A DNA stretch of 64,000 bases from Bosea sp. RAC05. GTDB taxonomy: Bacteria > Pseudomonadota > Alphaproteobacteria > Rhizobiales > Beijerinckiaceae. Location of the stretch: contig NZ_CP016464.1 in the NCBI RefSeq assembly GCF_001713455.1, positions 1,115,501 to 1,179,500 of the forward strand, in the 5' to 3' direction. Shown piece after piece: positions 24,591 to 33,411 of this stretch (its first letter is position 1; every line of letters starts with the position of its first letter). The notes under the pieces were generated by a model, which saw only the letters and a program-made list of their open reading frames with translations, had not been told where the DNA came from and made no database searches. A program made the position numbers and the translations under genes.

Positions 24591-27541
24591 GGCCGCCTCC
24601 GCAACAGGCGGGCGAAGAAGCCGGGCCGCGTGGGCGAGGCCCTGCGCGCCAGCGCCGCGAAGAACTGTCCGATAATGGCCTTGGCCGCGCCGTCGAGCAG
24701 GCGTCCGCCGATCGCCGCGACCTTGCCGCCGATGGCTGCCTCGTAGGTGTAGGCGATGAGCGTGCCGCCGTCCTCGGCCGGCGTCAGCGTTACGCGGCCG
24801 GAGCCGCCGCCCGTGCCGAGTGCCCCCGAGACGGAACCCGACAGGGTCGCGGCGCGCGGCGCATCGAGATCAGACAGCCTGATCTGCGCCTTGTAGCGGC
24901 CCTTCACCGGGCCGACGCCGAGCGTCACATCGGCTTTGAAATGCGTCTCCGACAGCTTGCTGACGCCATGGCAGCCGGGGATGATCGAGGCGAGCTGATC
25001 GGCATCGAGTAGCATGGCCCAGACCGCCTCCGGCGCGGCGGCGACGCTGGCCTGCCCTTCGCCCCGCAGCGTGCGGTCGCCGGGTTTGGCCGCGCCCAGC
25101 CCAGTTGCGCGTTCGCGATCGGACTCAGGAAAAGCCGGCTCGGGCGCGGCGACGAGAGCGGCGATGCGGGCCGGGGTCAGCGGCAGGTCGAGCTTCGCCA
25201 CCCCGAGCGCGTCTGCGACCGCGTTGGCGAGACAGACCGGCGTCGACATGCAGTTGCCTTCGCCGACGCCCTTGGCCCCAAGCGGCGTGAAGGGCGACGG
25301 CGTCTCGATGTGCAGGATCTCGATATCGGGCGTCTCTGTCGCCGTCGGCAGCAGGTAGTCGGCGAAGGTTCCGGTCAGGAAGGCGCCGTCATCGGCATAG
25401 GCGAGTTCCTCGAAGAAGGTCGCGCCCAGCGCTTGCGCGAAGCCGCCCCGGATCTGACCCTCGACCATGCCGGGATGCAGCACGCGACCGCAATCATGCA
25501 TGGTGACGTAGCGGTCGATCCGGACCTTGCCGGTTTCGACATCGACCTCGACGCCGGCCATGTCGAAGATGAAGCCGTGGCAGAGCGAGGAGTTGACCTG
25601 GTCGTCCTCGCCGGGCGCGGACAGTTCGGGCGGCGTCCAGAAGGCGGTCTCGCGGATCGCCTGATCGACGCCAGCCGGCAGCAGGGCCGGCGACCAGTGC
25701 GACAGCGCCGCCACCCGGCCGAAGGGCAGCGTCCTGGCCGCGTCGCCCTTGGCGAAGACCGAACCGCCGGCAAAGCCGATCTGTGCGGGCTCGACGGCGA
25801 GCTGGCTGGCTGCGATCGCCGCCAGCTTGTCGCGCAGGCGCGTCGCTGCCAGATGCGCCGTGCCGGCGACGGCGGCGGCGAAGCGGCTCGAATAGTTGCC
25901 CGAGGCGATCGACCAGGCGTCCTTGCCGGTATCGAGATCGGCGACGACGCTGATCGCCTCGCGCGGCAGGCCAAAGACATCGGCGACGACCTGCCCCAGC
26001 ACGGTGCGGTGGCCCTGGCCCTGCGGCACCGAGGCGACATGGACGCTGACCGATCCGACCGGATCGAGCGTGACGGTGGCGGTCGCCTGCGCTCCGTTCT
26101 TGGGTCCGGCCTTCTTGCGTTCCGCAGCGGTCAGGACCGTCGTGATGTAGCCCATATTGGAGACGCTCGGCTCGACGGCGGCTGCAAAGCCGATCCCGTA
26201 GCGTCTGCCCGCAGCGCGGGCGGCATCGCGGCGGGCTTCAAGATCGGCGAGCCGGCCCTCGGCCAGAGCCAGATCGAAGGCCTTGATGTAATCGCCGGAA
26301 TCGTAGAGCGCGCCCGAGGCGGTGCGGTAGGGAAATGCTCCGCTCGGAATCAGGTTGGTCCGGATCACCGCCAACGGATCGAGCCCGAGTTCGACCGCGA
26401 TGCGCTGCAACAGCCTTTCGAGCGCGTAATAGACCTGCGGGCCGCCGAAGCCGCGCACCAGACCCGTCGGGGCCTTGTTGGTCAGCACGACGCGATTGCG
26501 GATCGCGACATTCGCGACGTCGTAGGCTCCGGTCATGTTGCCATGCATGCGGTAGAGCGTGGCGGGCTCCGGCGCGCGCGGGTAGGCGCCGCAATCCTCG
26601 ACCTGGTCCCAGTCCAACGCGGTGATGCGGCCGTCCGCCGTCACCGCGGCCTTGAGCGTGGTGACCCGGTTGGTGGCGGCCACCGCCGCGCCCAGATGCT
26701 CGAGCCGGTCCTCGATCCATTTGACCGGCGCGCCGGCGATGCGCGCGGCGACGCCGATCAGGACCGCATAGGGCGCGACGCCCTGCTTGACGCCGAAGCT
26801 GCCGCCCGATTCCGGCGGCATGCGAAGCCGCAGGCGATTGCCGGGCACCTTCAGGCAACGCGCCAGCACCGCATGGATGCTGAACGGCCCCTGGAAATTG
26901 GCGAGGATGTCGTAGGCGTCCTCATGGGGATCGTAGTCGGCGACGACGCCGAAGGTTTCCATCGGGGCGCCGGTGTTGCGCGGATAGGCGATGGAGACTT
27001 CGATGCGGTGCGCGGCCTCCGCGAAGGCGGCCTCCGGCTCGCCGTAGCGAAAGCGGCGGTCGCTGACGAGGTTGCCGCCTGCCCTGTCGTGCAGCACCGG
27101 CGCATCGGATTTCAGGCTCACCAGCGGATCGACGACGCAAGCGCGCGGGCCGTATTCGACCTCGATCGCGTCGAGCGCGTCCTCGGCGAGGTAGCGGTCC
27201 CGCGCCACGACGATGGCGACGGGCTCGCCGACATAGCGCACCCGCTCGACCGCCATCGGCCAGTTCTCGACCGCGACCTTGAGGCCCGCGACCATCGGCG
27301 TCGTCAGCCTGGCGAGGTCACGGCCGGTGATGACCGCCGCGACGCCCGGCATGGCGGCAGCCGCCGAAACGTCGATGGCCAGAATGTCGGCATGGGCATG
27401 CGGCGAGCGCAAGATGGCCGCCTGCAGCGTGCCGGGCCTGACGCCGAGATCGTCGATGAACCGCCCGCGACCGGTCAGCAGGGCCGCGTCCTCGACGCGC
27501 TCCAGCGATTGTCCCGTCCACGAGATGGTTTCGATCTTCAC
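24587..27541 (-). CDS. Molybdenum hydroxylase large subunit fused to a CoxG/SRPBCC domain (HmfA-like candidate)
   Basis: A 984-residue protein. Residues about 1-790 are the molybdopterin-binding aldehyde oxidase/xanthine dehydrogenase-type subunit (GRGRFIDDLG at the N terminus, SGGSFGVKQGVAPYA, GLVRGFGGPQVYYALE, and the active-site Glu in GAKGVGEGN). After a linker, residues about 825-960 form an SRPBCC/CoxG-like domain (VAAAPEAVWAMLLDADQLA, IIPGCHGV). In carbon monoxide dehydrogenase operons CoxG is a separate membrane-recruiting protein; here it is joined in frame. CoxL's active-site VAYRCSFR loop is absent, so this is not CO dehydrogenase. Hydroxylation of a heteroaromatic acyl-CoA such as 2-furoyl-CoA is the best fit. 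It is the first gene of the LMS set. Confidence 0.9.
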   Translation of the reverse strand: MKIETISWTGQSLERVEDAALLTGRGRFIDDLGVRPGTLQAAILRSPHAHADILAIDVSAAAAMPGVAAVITGRDLARLTTPMVAGLKVAVENWPMAVERVRYVGEPVAIVVARDRYLAEDALDAIEVEYGPRACVVDPLVSLKSDAPVLHDRAGGNLVSDRRFRYGEPEAAFAEAAHRIEVSIAYPRNTGAPMETFGVVADYDPHEDAYDILANFQGPFSIHAVLARCLKVPGNRLRLRMPPESGGSFGVKQGVAPYAVLIGVAARIAGAPVKWIEDRLEHLGAAVAATNRVTTLKAAVTADGRITALDWDQVEDCGAYPRAPEPATLYRMHGNMTGAYDVANVAIRNRVVLTNKAPTGLVRGFGGPQVYYALERLLQRIAVELGLDPLAVIRTNLIPSGAFPYRTASGALYDSGDYIKAFDLALAEGRLADLEARRDAARAAGRRYGIGFAAAVEPSVSNMGYITTVLTAAERKKAGPKNGAQATATVTLDPVGSVSVHVASVPQGQGHRTVLGQVVADVFGLPREAISVVADLDTGKDAWSIASGNYSSRFAAAVAGTAHLAATRLRDKLAAIAASQLAVEPAQIGFAGGSVFAKGDAARTLPFGRVAALSHWSPALLPAGVDQAIRETAFWTPPELSAPGEDDQVNSSLCHGFIFDMAGVEVDVETGKVRIDRYVTMHDCGRVLHPGMVEGQIRGGFAQALGATFFEELAYADDGAFLTGTFADYLLPTATETPDIEILHIETPSPFTPLGAKGVGEGNCMSTPVCLANAVADALGVAKLDLPLTPARIAALVAAPEPAFPESDRERATGLGAAKPGDRTLRGEGQASVAAAPEAVWAMLLDADQLASIIPGCHGVSKLSETHFKADVTLGVGPVKGRYKAQIRLSDLDAPRAATLSGSVSGALGTGGGSGRVTLTPAEDGGTLIAYTYEAAIGGKVAAIGGRLLDGAAKAIIGQFFAALARRASPTRPGFFARLLRRRP

Positions 27542-27701
27542 TGACGCCTGCTCCCGACGACGCGCTCTGACGGGCGTCTGGGGCGGGAGGCTCTGCGATC
27601 AGGGGGCGGGACGCGATCCCGCTGGGTCTCGCACCTTACCGAAAAGTCTCAAAAATGATGGGACTGGCGCGCAAAACGCGGCAAGGCGGCGCAGCGAAAT
27701 C

Positions 27702-27722
27702 CATTCGCCATTCGCCATTCGC
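27702..27722. repeat. Three 7-base tandem repeats beside the araC stop codon
   Basis: CATTCGC occurs three times in a row just after the end of the AraC-type gene (minus-strand stop at 27726). It is short and probably of no function, in a 184-base gap between the araC and coxL-type genes that may hold the promoter of the catabolic operon. Confidence 0.6.
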
Positions 27723-27725
27723 GTC

Positions 27726-28571
27726 CTACCGGCCCAGCCTCGCCACCTGGCGGAACTCGCTGGGCGCGACGCTGCAATGGTCGCGGAAGAAGCGGGTGAA
27801 ATGGGCCGGCGCGCTGAAGCCGAGCCGGTCGCTCAGCACCGCGAAGGTCTCGTCGCCCTCGACGATCGCGCCGACGGCGAGTTCGACCTTGAGCACGTTC
27901 AGGAAGACATGCGGCGTGACGCCGGTGGATTCCTCGAAGAGGCGGAAGAAATGCGCCCGCGAGAGGCCGGCCGATTTCGCCAGCTTCTCGATGCTGAGCG
28001 GAGCGGCCGGGTTCGTCCGCATCAGGGAGATGGCGCGCCCGACCCGCCAGTCGATCGCATTCGAGCGGGCGATTTCGCGCAGGGACGCGCCGATCGTCCG
28101 CCAGGGCGTGAAGCGCTCGATCACGGCGATCATCAGTTCGGAAAGCAGATGCTCCTGCCGGCGCGATGCGCCGGGCTCATGCACCATCTCGGCTGCGAGA
28201 TCGAGCGCGGTCTGGCGGATATGGGCGCTGACCTCGCCAGCCGACCGCTCGAAAAAACCCGGCGCGCCACTGGAAGCCCAGTTCGGTCGGAAGCTGCGCA
28301 GCCATTCGGGCTCGATATAGAGCGCCAGGATCAGCGCGTTCCTGCGTCTGGGATCATGGATGTAGGCGTGCGGCTCCCAGGCGTTGACCAGCACGGCGAG
28401 ATCGTCCGTCAGCGGCGCGACATGGTCGCCGACGAGGAACTGGGTGTCGTCGCCATCGACCTTGAGCAGGACATGGCAATGGGGGTGCGCGTGCCGGACC
28501 AGGCTTCGGTCCATGTCCAGCAGCGCCACCCGTCCGAAGGCTCCGTGCGCGATGCGCAAGGCATCCGACAT
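27726..28571 (-). CDS. AraC-family transcriptional regulator 1
   Basis: A 281-residue regulator: an N-terminal cupin-like sensing domain (FGRVALLDMD, AHPHCHVLLKVDG, LVNAWEPHAY) and a C-terminal pair of helix-turn-helices (LSIEKLAKSAGLSRAHFFRL and VLSDRLGFSAPAHFTRFF). It lies directly upstream of the Mo dehydrogenase genes on the same strand, so it probably controls them. It is clearly paralogous to the regulator at 39457-40281. AraC-type regulators are known for furoate operons in pseudomonads; the link is inferred. Confidence 0.88.
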   Translation of the reverse strand: MSDALRIAHGAFGRVALLDMDRSLVRHAHPHCHVLLKVDGDDTQFLVGDHVAPLTDDLAVLVNAWEPHAYIHDPRRRNALILALYIEPEWLRSFRPNWASSGAPGFFERSAGEVSAHIRQTALDLAAEMVHEPGASRRQEHLLSELMIAVIERFTPWRTIGASLREIARSNAIDWRVGRAISLMRTNPAAPLSIEKLAKSAGLSRAHFFRLFEESTGVTPHVFLNVLKVELAVGAIVEGDETFAVLSDRLGFSAPAHFTRFFRDHCSVAPSEFRQVARLGR

Positions 28572-28684
28572 GCCGTTTCCTCACCAAGCCTGATTTCCAG
28601 GTCGTTCTCCGTCAGACGATAGTGTAGTGGCAGGCTCGCCACCCCCGCAAGGGCCTGTCGGTTGCAGGCATGCGGGGTTCAGGT

Positions 28685-30130
28685 TTACTCGGCGCGCCCG
28701 CTGCGCCAATCCGTCCCGGCCTGCAGACGCCCCGGCTCCACCGTATCCTCGCCCGGCACGCGGATGCGCTTGAAACGCATCTCCAGTGCGTCGAGCGGCG
28801 CGGTAGCGTCCAGTCCCATCTTGGCCCCGACACCGTCGCGCGTCGACGGGTCGAGCTTCGAGCCCTGGCTGCCGGCGACCACCACGAGATCGCGATCGGC
28901 CTGGAAGCGCGTCGCCACCGCCCATTCGACCTCGGTGGGGTCATGCACATCGACATCCTCGTCGACGACGACGACGTGCTTGACGTCGTAGTGCGCGGAG
29001 AGCGCCCCGAGGATGACGTTCTTGGCCTCGCCCTCCGAACGCTTCTTCATCTGGACGTAGAGGTGATAGCGGCAGACGCCGCCGCGCGCGAGATGGACGT
29101 CGCCGACGCTGGGAAAGCTGCGCTGGAGATGGTCGAGGATGGTCGCCTCGCGCGGGATGCCGCCGAGCAGCAGGTGCTCGAGGCCGCCGCCGACGATGGT
29201 ATGGAAAAGCGGATTGCGGCGATGGGTGACGGCGTCGACCTGGATGACGTGACGCTCGCCGCGTTCGCCGTAATATTGCGGAAACTCGCCGAACGGCCCC
29301 TCCGGTTCGCGCTTGCGGGCGAGCAGCCTGCCCTCGATCACGATCTCGGCCTGCGCGGGCACGCGGACCTCGCTGGTGATGCATTTCACCACGTCGAGCG
29401 GCTGGCCGTGCAGCGCGCCGGCGATCTCCAGTTCGTCCTGATCGAGCGGCGCGATTGCCTGCGAAGCGAGCAGTGTCAGCGGATCGACCCCGACCACGAT
29501 CGCGATGGGCAGGTCCTGCTCCTCGTCCTCCGCCATCTGCTGATAGGCGAGCGTATGGCGCGGAAGCAGCAGGGCGCCGAGCCTGTCGGGGCCGGAGACC
29601 TGCAGCCGGTGGATCGCGACATTCTGTATGCCGGTCTTCGGGTTGCGGCTGATCAACAGACCGGCGGTGATATAGGCGCCGCTGTCGAACTCGTTATGCG
29701 TCGGCGAAGGCAGCAGCGTTATCAGGTCGACCTCGCGATGCACGACCTCCTGGGCGGGCGCGGCGCTGGTCTCGCGCCAGGGAACGGGGTTGCGCGCAGC
29801 CTCCTGGAAGCGCTTCAGCACCTGCGACGGTTCGACGCCCATGGCCTCGGCCATCCAGCCGCGATCCGAAACGAGGCCGGAAATCACGCTGACCGGGTGG
29901 CCGTCGGGCGCCGGAAAGACCGTCGCCTTCTCGCCGTCCAGCCGCTTCGAGACAGCCGCCAGTTCGAAGCGCAGGCCGATGCCGGGCCGCATCACCGCGA
30001 GACGCCCCGTGGCGGACAATCGGTCAAGCCAGTCGCGCAGGCTGGTGACGGGACCATTGGCGGCGAAACCCGGTCCCGAGAGACGAGCCGGGTCATCGGC
30101 AAGTCCGGCTTCGGCGGCAAGGTGGGGCAT
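28685..30130 (-). CDS. UbiD-family decarboxylase, candidate furan/aromatic dicarboxylate decarboxylase (HmfF-like)
   Basis: A 481-residue prenylated-FMN-dependent decarboxylase. The start is placed at 30130 (MPHLAAEAGL), because the open frame upstream overlaps the divergent lysR promoter and gene. Family marks: THNEFDSGAYITAGLLIS and NVAIHRLQVSGPDRLG (prFMN and metal-binding region), IVIEGRLLARKREPEGPFGE then FPQYYG with the conserved Glu/Arg. UbiD enzymes reversibly decarboxylate aromatic and furan acids and need UbiX for their cofactor; a UbiX gene lies at 32791-33411. It is divergent from lysR by 168 bases. Confidence 0.9.
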   Translation of the reverse strand: MPHLAAEAGLADDPARLSGPGFAANGPVTSLRDWLDRLSATGRLAVMRPGIGLRFELAAVSKRLDGEKATVFPAPDGHPVSVISGLVSDRGWMAEAMGVEPSQVLKRFQEAARNPVPWRETSAAPAQEVVHREVDLITLLPSPTHNEFDSGAYITAGLLISRNPKTGIQNVAIHRLQVSGPDRLGALLLPRHTLAYQQMAEDEEQDLPIAIVVGVDPLTLLASQAIAPLDQDELEIAGALHGQPLDVVKCITSEVRVPAQAEIVIEGRLLARKREPEGPFGEFPQYYGERGERHVIQVDAVTHRRNPLFHTIVGGGLEHLLLGGIPREATILDHLQRSFPSVGDVHLARGGVCRYHLYVQMKKRSEGEAKNVILGALSAHYDVKHVVVVDEDVDVHDPTEVEWAVATRFQADRDLVVVAGSQGSKLDPSTRDGVGAKMGLDATAPLDALEMRFKRIRVPGEDTVEPGRLQAGTDWRSGRAE

Positions 30131-30264
30131 GGCTCGGCTCGCATCTGGATTGACGGCGCTTGGCCGAAGGTCGGCTTCGCAGGAGTGCGACGCCACGTCT
30201 GATGCTAGGCCGCGCGCTGGCGCGCACCCAAATAGTATGTGATGATCAAGGTTATCAGCATCAG

Positions 30265-30276
30265 TTATCGTGATAG
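30265..30276. promoter_or_regulatory. TTATC-GT-GATAG dyad upstream of lysR
   Basis: A small dyad in the 168-base lysR/ubiD divergent gap, 22 bases before the lysR start. A very similar dyad (TTATC-TCT-GATAG) lies upstream of the aldehyde dehydrogenase gene at 31242-31254. The shared motif may be the LysR-type regulator's recognition half-site; this is inference from two sites only. Confidence 0.35.
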
Positions 30277-30298
30277 GCCTTGGAGGATCCCGGGGGAC

Positions 30299-31219
30299 AT
30301 GGACCTTCGCCAACTCAACTATTTCCTCAGTCTCTGCGAGGAGGGTTCGACGACGCGCGCCGCGCGCCGCATGAACGTCGTCCAGCCGGCGCTTTCGATG
30401 CAGATCGCCAAGCTGGAGGACGAGCTTGGGCAGAAGCTGTTCGAACGTTCTTCCCAAGGGATGACGCCGACGCCGGCCGGCCAGCTCGCCTATAGGCTGT
30501 TCTCGCCGCTGCTGCGGGACCTCTCGGACGCCAAGCAGCAGGTTGTCAGCCGCTCGGGCGAGATCAGCGGCCGCATCGCGGTCGGGCTCGTCGCCTCAGT
30601 GACAACGAGCGTGCTGGCGCGCGCGCTTGCCATCTTTGCGCGTCAGCATCCGGAGGTCGAGGTCTCGGCCTGCGACGGCTATTCGAGCGCGCATCTCGAT
30701 CAAGTTCGTTCCGGGATGCTCGACTTCGCCATCGTCAACAAGACGAGACGGCGGCTCGATCTGCCTTTCATGGACGTTCTCCACGAGGAGATGGTGCTCG
30801 TCACCAAGGCCGCGAACGGTCGCGGCCTGCCCTCGCCCATACTGTTCCGCGACCTTGTCGGGTTGCCGTTGGTGCTGCCCTCCAAGAATAACGGGCTTCG
30901 TACGATCATCGATGACATCGCCGAGGACGAGGACGTCGCGCTCTCGATCCGGCTCGAGGTCGATGCCGTCGCAGCGATCGAGGAGTTGGTGCGGCAATCC
31001 GACTGGGTCACTCTGCTGCCGGCGATTGCGGTTCACCGCGGGCTGGCGGATGGCAGCCTGCGGGCGCACCGCATCGTGGCGCCGCGCGTGACCCGCCAGC
31101 TGATCTGCGTGCATAACCCGCGCAGGCCGCTCTCGGAGGCCGCGCGCCTGTTCATCGACACGCTCGGCAGTGAACTCGCCGATGCCGCCAACGTGCTGCA
31201 TAGCCAGGAGAACAGCTGA
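30299..31219 (+). CDS. LysR-family transcriptional regulator
   Basis: A 306-residue regulator starting MDLRQLNYFLSLCEEGS. The N-terminal winged helix-turn-helix has TRAARRMNVVQPALSMQI followed by LEDELGQKLFERSS. The effector-binding domain follows (about 90-300). It stands between the divergent ubiD gene and the aldehyde dehydrogenase/ubiX operon, so it is likely to control one or both in response to a pathway acid. A start at 30299 gives the normal LysR N terminus; the in-frame extension to 30239 is not family-like. Confidence 0.9.
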   Translation: MDLRQLNYFLSLCEEGSTTRAARRMNVVQPALSMQIAKLEDELGQKLFERSSQGMTPTPAGQLAYRLFSPLLRDLSDAKQQVVSRSGEISGRIAVGLVASVTTSVLARALAIFARQHPEVEVSACDGYSSAHLDQVRSGMLDFAIVNKTRRRLDLPFMDVLHEEMVLVTKAANGRGLPSPILFRDLVGLPLVLPSKNNGLRTIIDDIAEDEDVALSIRLEVDAVAAIEELVRQSDWVTLLPAIAVHRGLADGSLRAHRIVAPRVTRQLICVHNPRRPLSEAARLFIDTLGSELADAANVLHSQENS

Positions 31220-31241
31220 TAGCGTCCATCATTCATCATTA

Positions 31242-31254
31242 TTATCTCTGATAG
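31242..31254. promoter_or_regulatory. TTATC-TCT-GATAG dyad upstream of aldehyde dehydrogenase
   Basis: It lies in the 87-base gap between lysR and the aldehyde dehydrogenase gene and resembles the dyad at 30265-30276. It is a candidate regulator site; confidence is low because the motif is short. Confidence 0.35.
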
Positions 31255-31306
31255 TCAGAAGCCCGATATTCTGACGCGAAAGGGCCACGCCGGCCCGACG
31301 CGCAAC

Positions 31307-32794
31307 ATGTCGGATCAGAGACACATGCAGGTAGAGACCGAAACGCACTGGATCGCCGGGCGCTGGACCCCATCCCATGACGGCGCGCTGGCCGACAGCA
31401 TCGACCCCGCGACGGGCGCGACGGTCGGACGCTTCGCCGATGGCGGGCGCAATGAGGCGCGGGAAGCGATCGCGGCGGCCAGACACGCCTTCAGCGAACC
31501 GGCCTGGTCGCAGAATCCACGCCTGCGCCAGGAAGTCCTGCTCGCCTGGTCTACCCGGCTCGAAGCAAGGCGCGAGGATCTCGCCATGCTGATGACGCTC
31601 GAGAACGGCAAGGCGATCTCTCAGTCGCGCGCGGAGATCGGCGGCGCGATCTCCGAGATCCGATATTACGCGGGGCTCGCGCGCCATATCCCGGGACATG
31701 TGCTGGAGGTCGAGCCCGGCGTGTTCTCGACGATGCTTCGTGAGCCCGCCGGCGTTGCCGCCATCATCGTGCCCTGGAACGCGCCTGCGGTCCTGCTGGT
31801 GCGCGCGCTTGCGCCGGCGCTCGCGGCCGGCTGCACCGCTATCGTCAAGCCGGCACCGCAGACGACGCTGTTCACCGCCGCGTTCCTGCAGGAACTGGCG
31901 CAATGTGGGCTGCCGGCCGGGGCCTGCAACATGGTCGGCGAAACGGGCCACGCCGCAGCGCAGGAACTGACGCTTTCGGCCGATGTAGAGGTGCTGAGCT
32001 TCACCGGCTCGACGCAGACCGGCAGGGCGATCATGGCGGCCGCGGCGCCGACCATGAAAAAGCTCTCGCTCGAACTCGGCGGCAAATCCTGCTGCGTCGT
32101 CTTCGAGGACGTCGATGTTGCGCGCATTGCGCCGCAGCTCGCGGCTGCCGCGACCATCATTTCGGGCCAGCAATGCACGGCGGCGCGGCGGATCCTCGTC
32201 CAGGCCTCGCGCTACGACGAGATGAAGGTGGCGCTGGCGGGTGCGCTGTCGGCGCTCAGGGTCGGGCCCGGCCTCGATCCGACAACCCATCTCGGGCCGC
32301 TGATCGACCATGCCACGCGTAACCGCATCCACGCGCGCATCGAGGAGGCCTTTGATCTCGCCGACGAGGTCGTCCTGCGCGGGTCGGCGCCCAATGGCGC
32401 GCTGTCCGGCGGCGCCTTCCTGACTCCTTCGATCGTTGCCCATGCCGACACTAGGGCGTTCTTCACGCAGGAGGAGATTTTCGGTCCATTCGTCGTGCTC
32501 GAGCGGTTCGAGAGCGAGGCGGAGGCCGTCGCGAGGACCAACGACACCGTCTTCGGACTTTCGGCCAGCGTCTGGACGCATGATGTCGGCCGGGCCATGC
32601 GTATCGCGCGGGCGCTGCGGAACGGCACGGTCTGGATCAACGACCACAACAGGCTGTTCGCGGAGGCCGAGACCGGCGGCTATCGCCAGAGTGGGCTTGG
32701 TCGCCTGCACGGCTTCGACGGCCTCGCCGATTTCACCGAGCTGAAGCACATCTATCTCAATGCCGGCGTCGTGCCGGCCTCGGCGCGCGCATGA
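31307..32794 (+). CDS. NAD(P)-dependent aldehyde dehydrogenase
   Basis: A 495-residue ALDH-superfamily enzyme: cofactor region VPWNAPAVLLVRALAPALAA and KPAPQTTL, the general-base Glu in LELGGKS, and the nucleophile Cys290 in SGQQCTAARR. It oxidises an aldehyde to the acid. In this cluster furfural- or hydroxymethylfurfural-type aldehydes, or an aromatic aldehyde, are plausible substrates. An alternative start at 31325 (MQVETETHWIAG) would be six residues shorter; neither has a strong ribosome-binding site. The stop overlaps ubiX (ATGA). Confidence 0.92.
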   Translation: MSDQRHMQVETETHWIAGRWTPSHDGALADSIDPATGATVGRFADGGRNEAREAIAAARHAFSEPAWSQNPRLRQEVLLAWSTRLEARREDLAMLMTLENGKAISQSRAEIGGAISEIRYYAGLARHIPGHVLEVEPGVFSTMLREPAGVAAIIVPWNAPAVLLVRALAPALAAGCTAIVKPAPQTTLFTAAFLQELAQCGLPAGACNMVGETGHAAAQELTLSADVEVLSFTGSTQTGRAIMAAAAPTMKKLSLELGGKSCCVVFEDVDVARIAPQLAAAATIISGQQCTAARRILVQASRYDEMKVALAGALSALRVGPGLDPTTHLGPLIDHATRNRIHARIEEAFDLADEVVLRGSAPNGALSGGAFLTPSIVAHADTRAFFTQEEIFGPFVVLERFESEAEAVARTNDTVFGLSASVWTHDVGRAMRIARALRNGTVWINDHNRLFAEAETGGYRQSGLGRLHGFDGLADFTELKHIYLNAGVVPASARA

Positions 32795-33411
32795 CCGGCG
32801 GCCGGCCACGGTTGATCGTCGGCATTTCCGGCGCGTCTGGGGTCGTCTACGGCATCCGCGCGCTCCAGTTGCTGCGCGAGGCCGGGATCGAGACGCATCT
32901 GGTGATGTCGCGCTCGGCAGAAATCACGCTCGCGCACGAGACCGACCTCAAGGTCGCCGAGGTGCGGGCGCTGGCTGACGTGACCCACTCGCAGGCGGAT
33001 ATCGGAGCGGCGGTCTCGTCGGGCTCGTTCAAAACGCTCGGCATGCTCGTCGCGCCATGCTCGATCCGCTCGATGTCGGAAATCGCGACCGGCGTGACCT
33101 CCGGCCTGCTCAGCCGGGCTGCCGATGTCGTGTTGAAGGAGCGCCGCCGGCTCGTGCTGATGGTGCGTGAAACGCCGCTCCACACCGGCCATCTGCGCGC
33201 GATGACGCAACTCTCCGAGATGGGCGCGATCATTGCCCCGCCCGTGCCGGCCTTCTACGCAAGACCACGAAGCATCGACGATCTGGTCGACCATACGGTC
33301 GGCCGCATGCTCGACCTCTTCGGCATAGAGACCGGTACGGTCAAGCGCTGGGGCGAGAGCGTCGGGCCGCGGCCACGCCACGGCGCGGCCGCGGCCGCCC
33401 CCGTGACGTGA
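32791..33411 (+). CDS. ubiX: UbiX-family flavin prenyltransferase
   Basis: A 206-residue flavoprotein with the N-terminal FMN motif GISGASGVVYGIRAL, the SSGSFKTLGMLVAPCSIRSM segment, and RRRLVLMVRETPLH with the Arg/Glu region that binds the prenyl phosphate. UbiX makes prenylated FMN for UbiD, so it matches the decarboxylase at 28685-30130. It is coupled to the aldehyde dehydrogenase by a four-base overlap and to the next gene by GTGA. The C-terminal 15 residues (Ala/Arg/Pro-rich) are unlike the family core. Confidence 0.93.
   Translation: MTGGRPRLIVGISGASGVVYGIRALQLLREAGIETHLVMSRSAEITLAHETDLKVAEVRALADVTHSQADIGAAVSSGSFKTLGMLVAPCSIRSMSEIATGVTSGLLSRAADVVLKERRRLVLMVRETPLHTGHLRAMTQLSEMGAIIAPPVPAFYARPRSIDDLVDHTVGRMLDLFGIETGTVKRWGESVGPRPRHGAAAAAPVT

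Noticed and set aside
24587..27541. Carbon monoxide dehydrogenase large subunit
   Set aside because: The characteristic CoxL active-site loop AYRCSFR is absent and the neighbours are CoA synthetase and crotonase, so a different Mo hydroxylase is more likely.
25310..27544. A 744-codon plus-strand frame opposite the Mo hydroxylase large subunit
   Set aside because: Same reason: antisense of a gene with clear molybdopterin motifs, no known family in the antisense frame.
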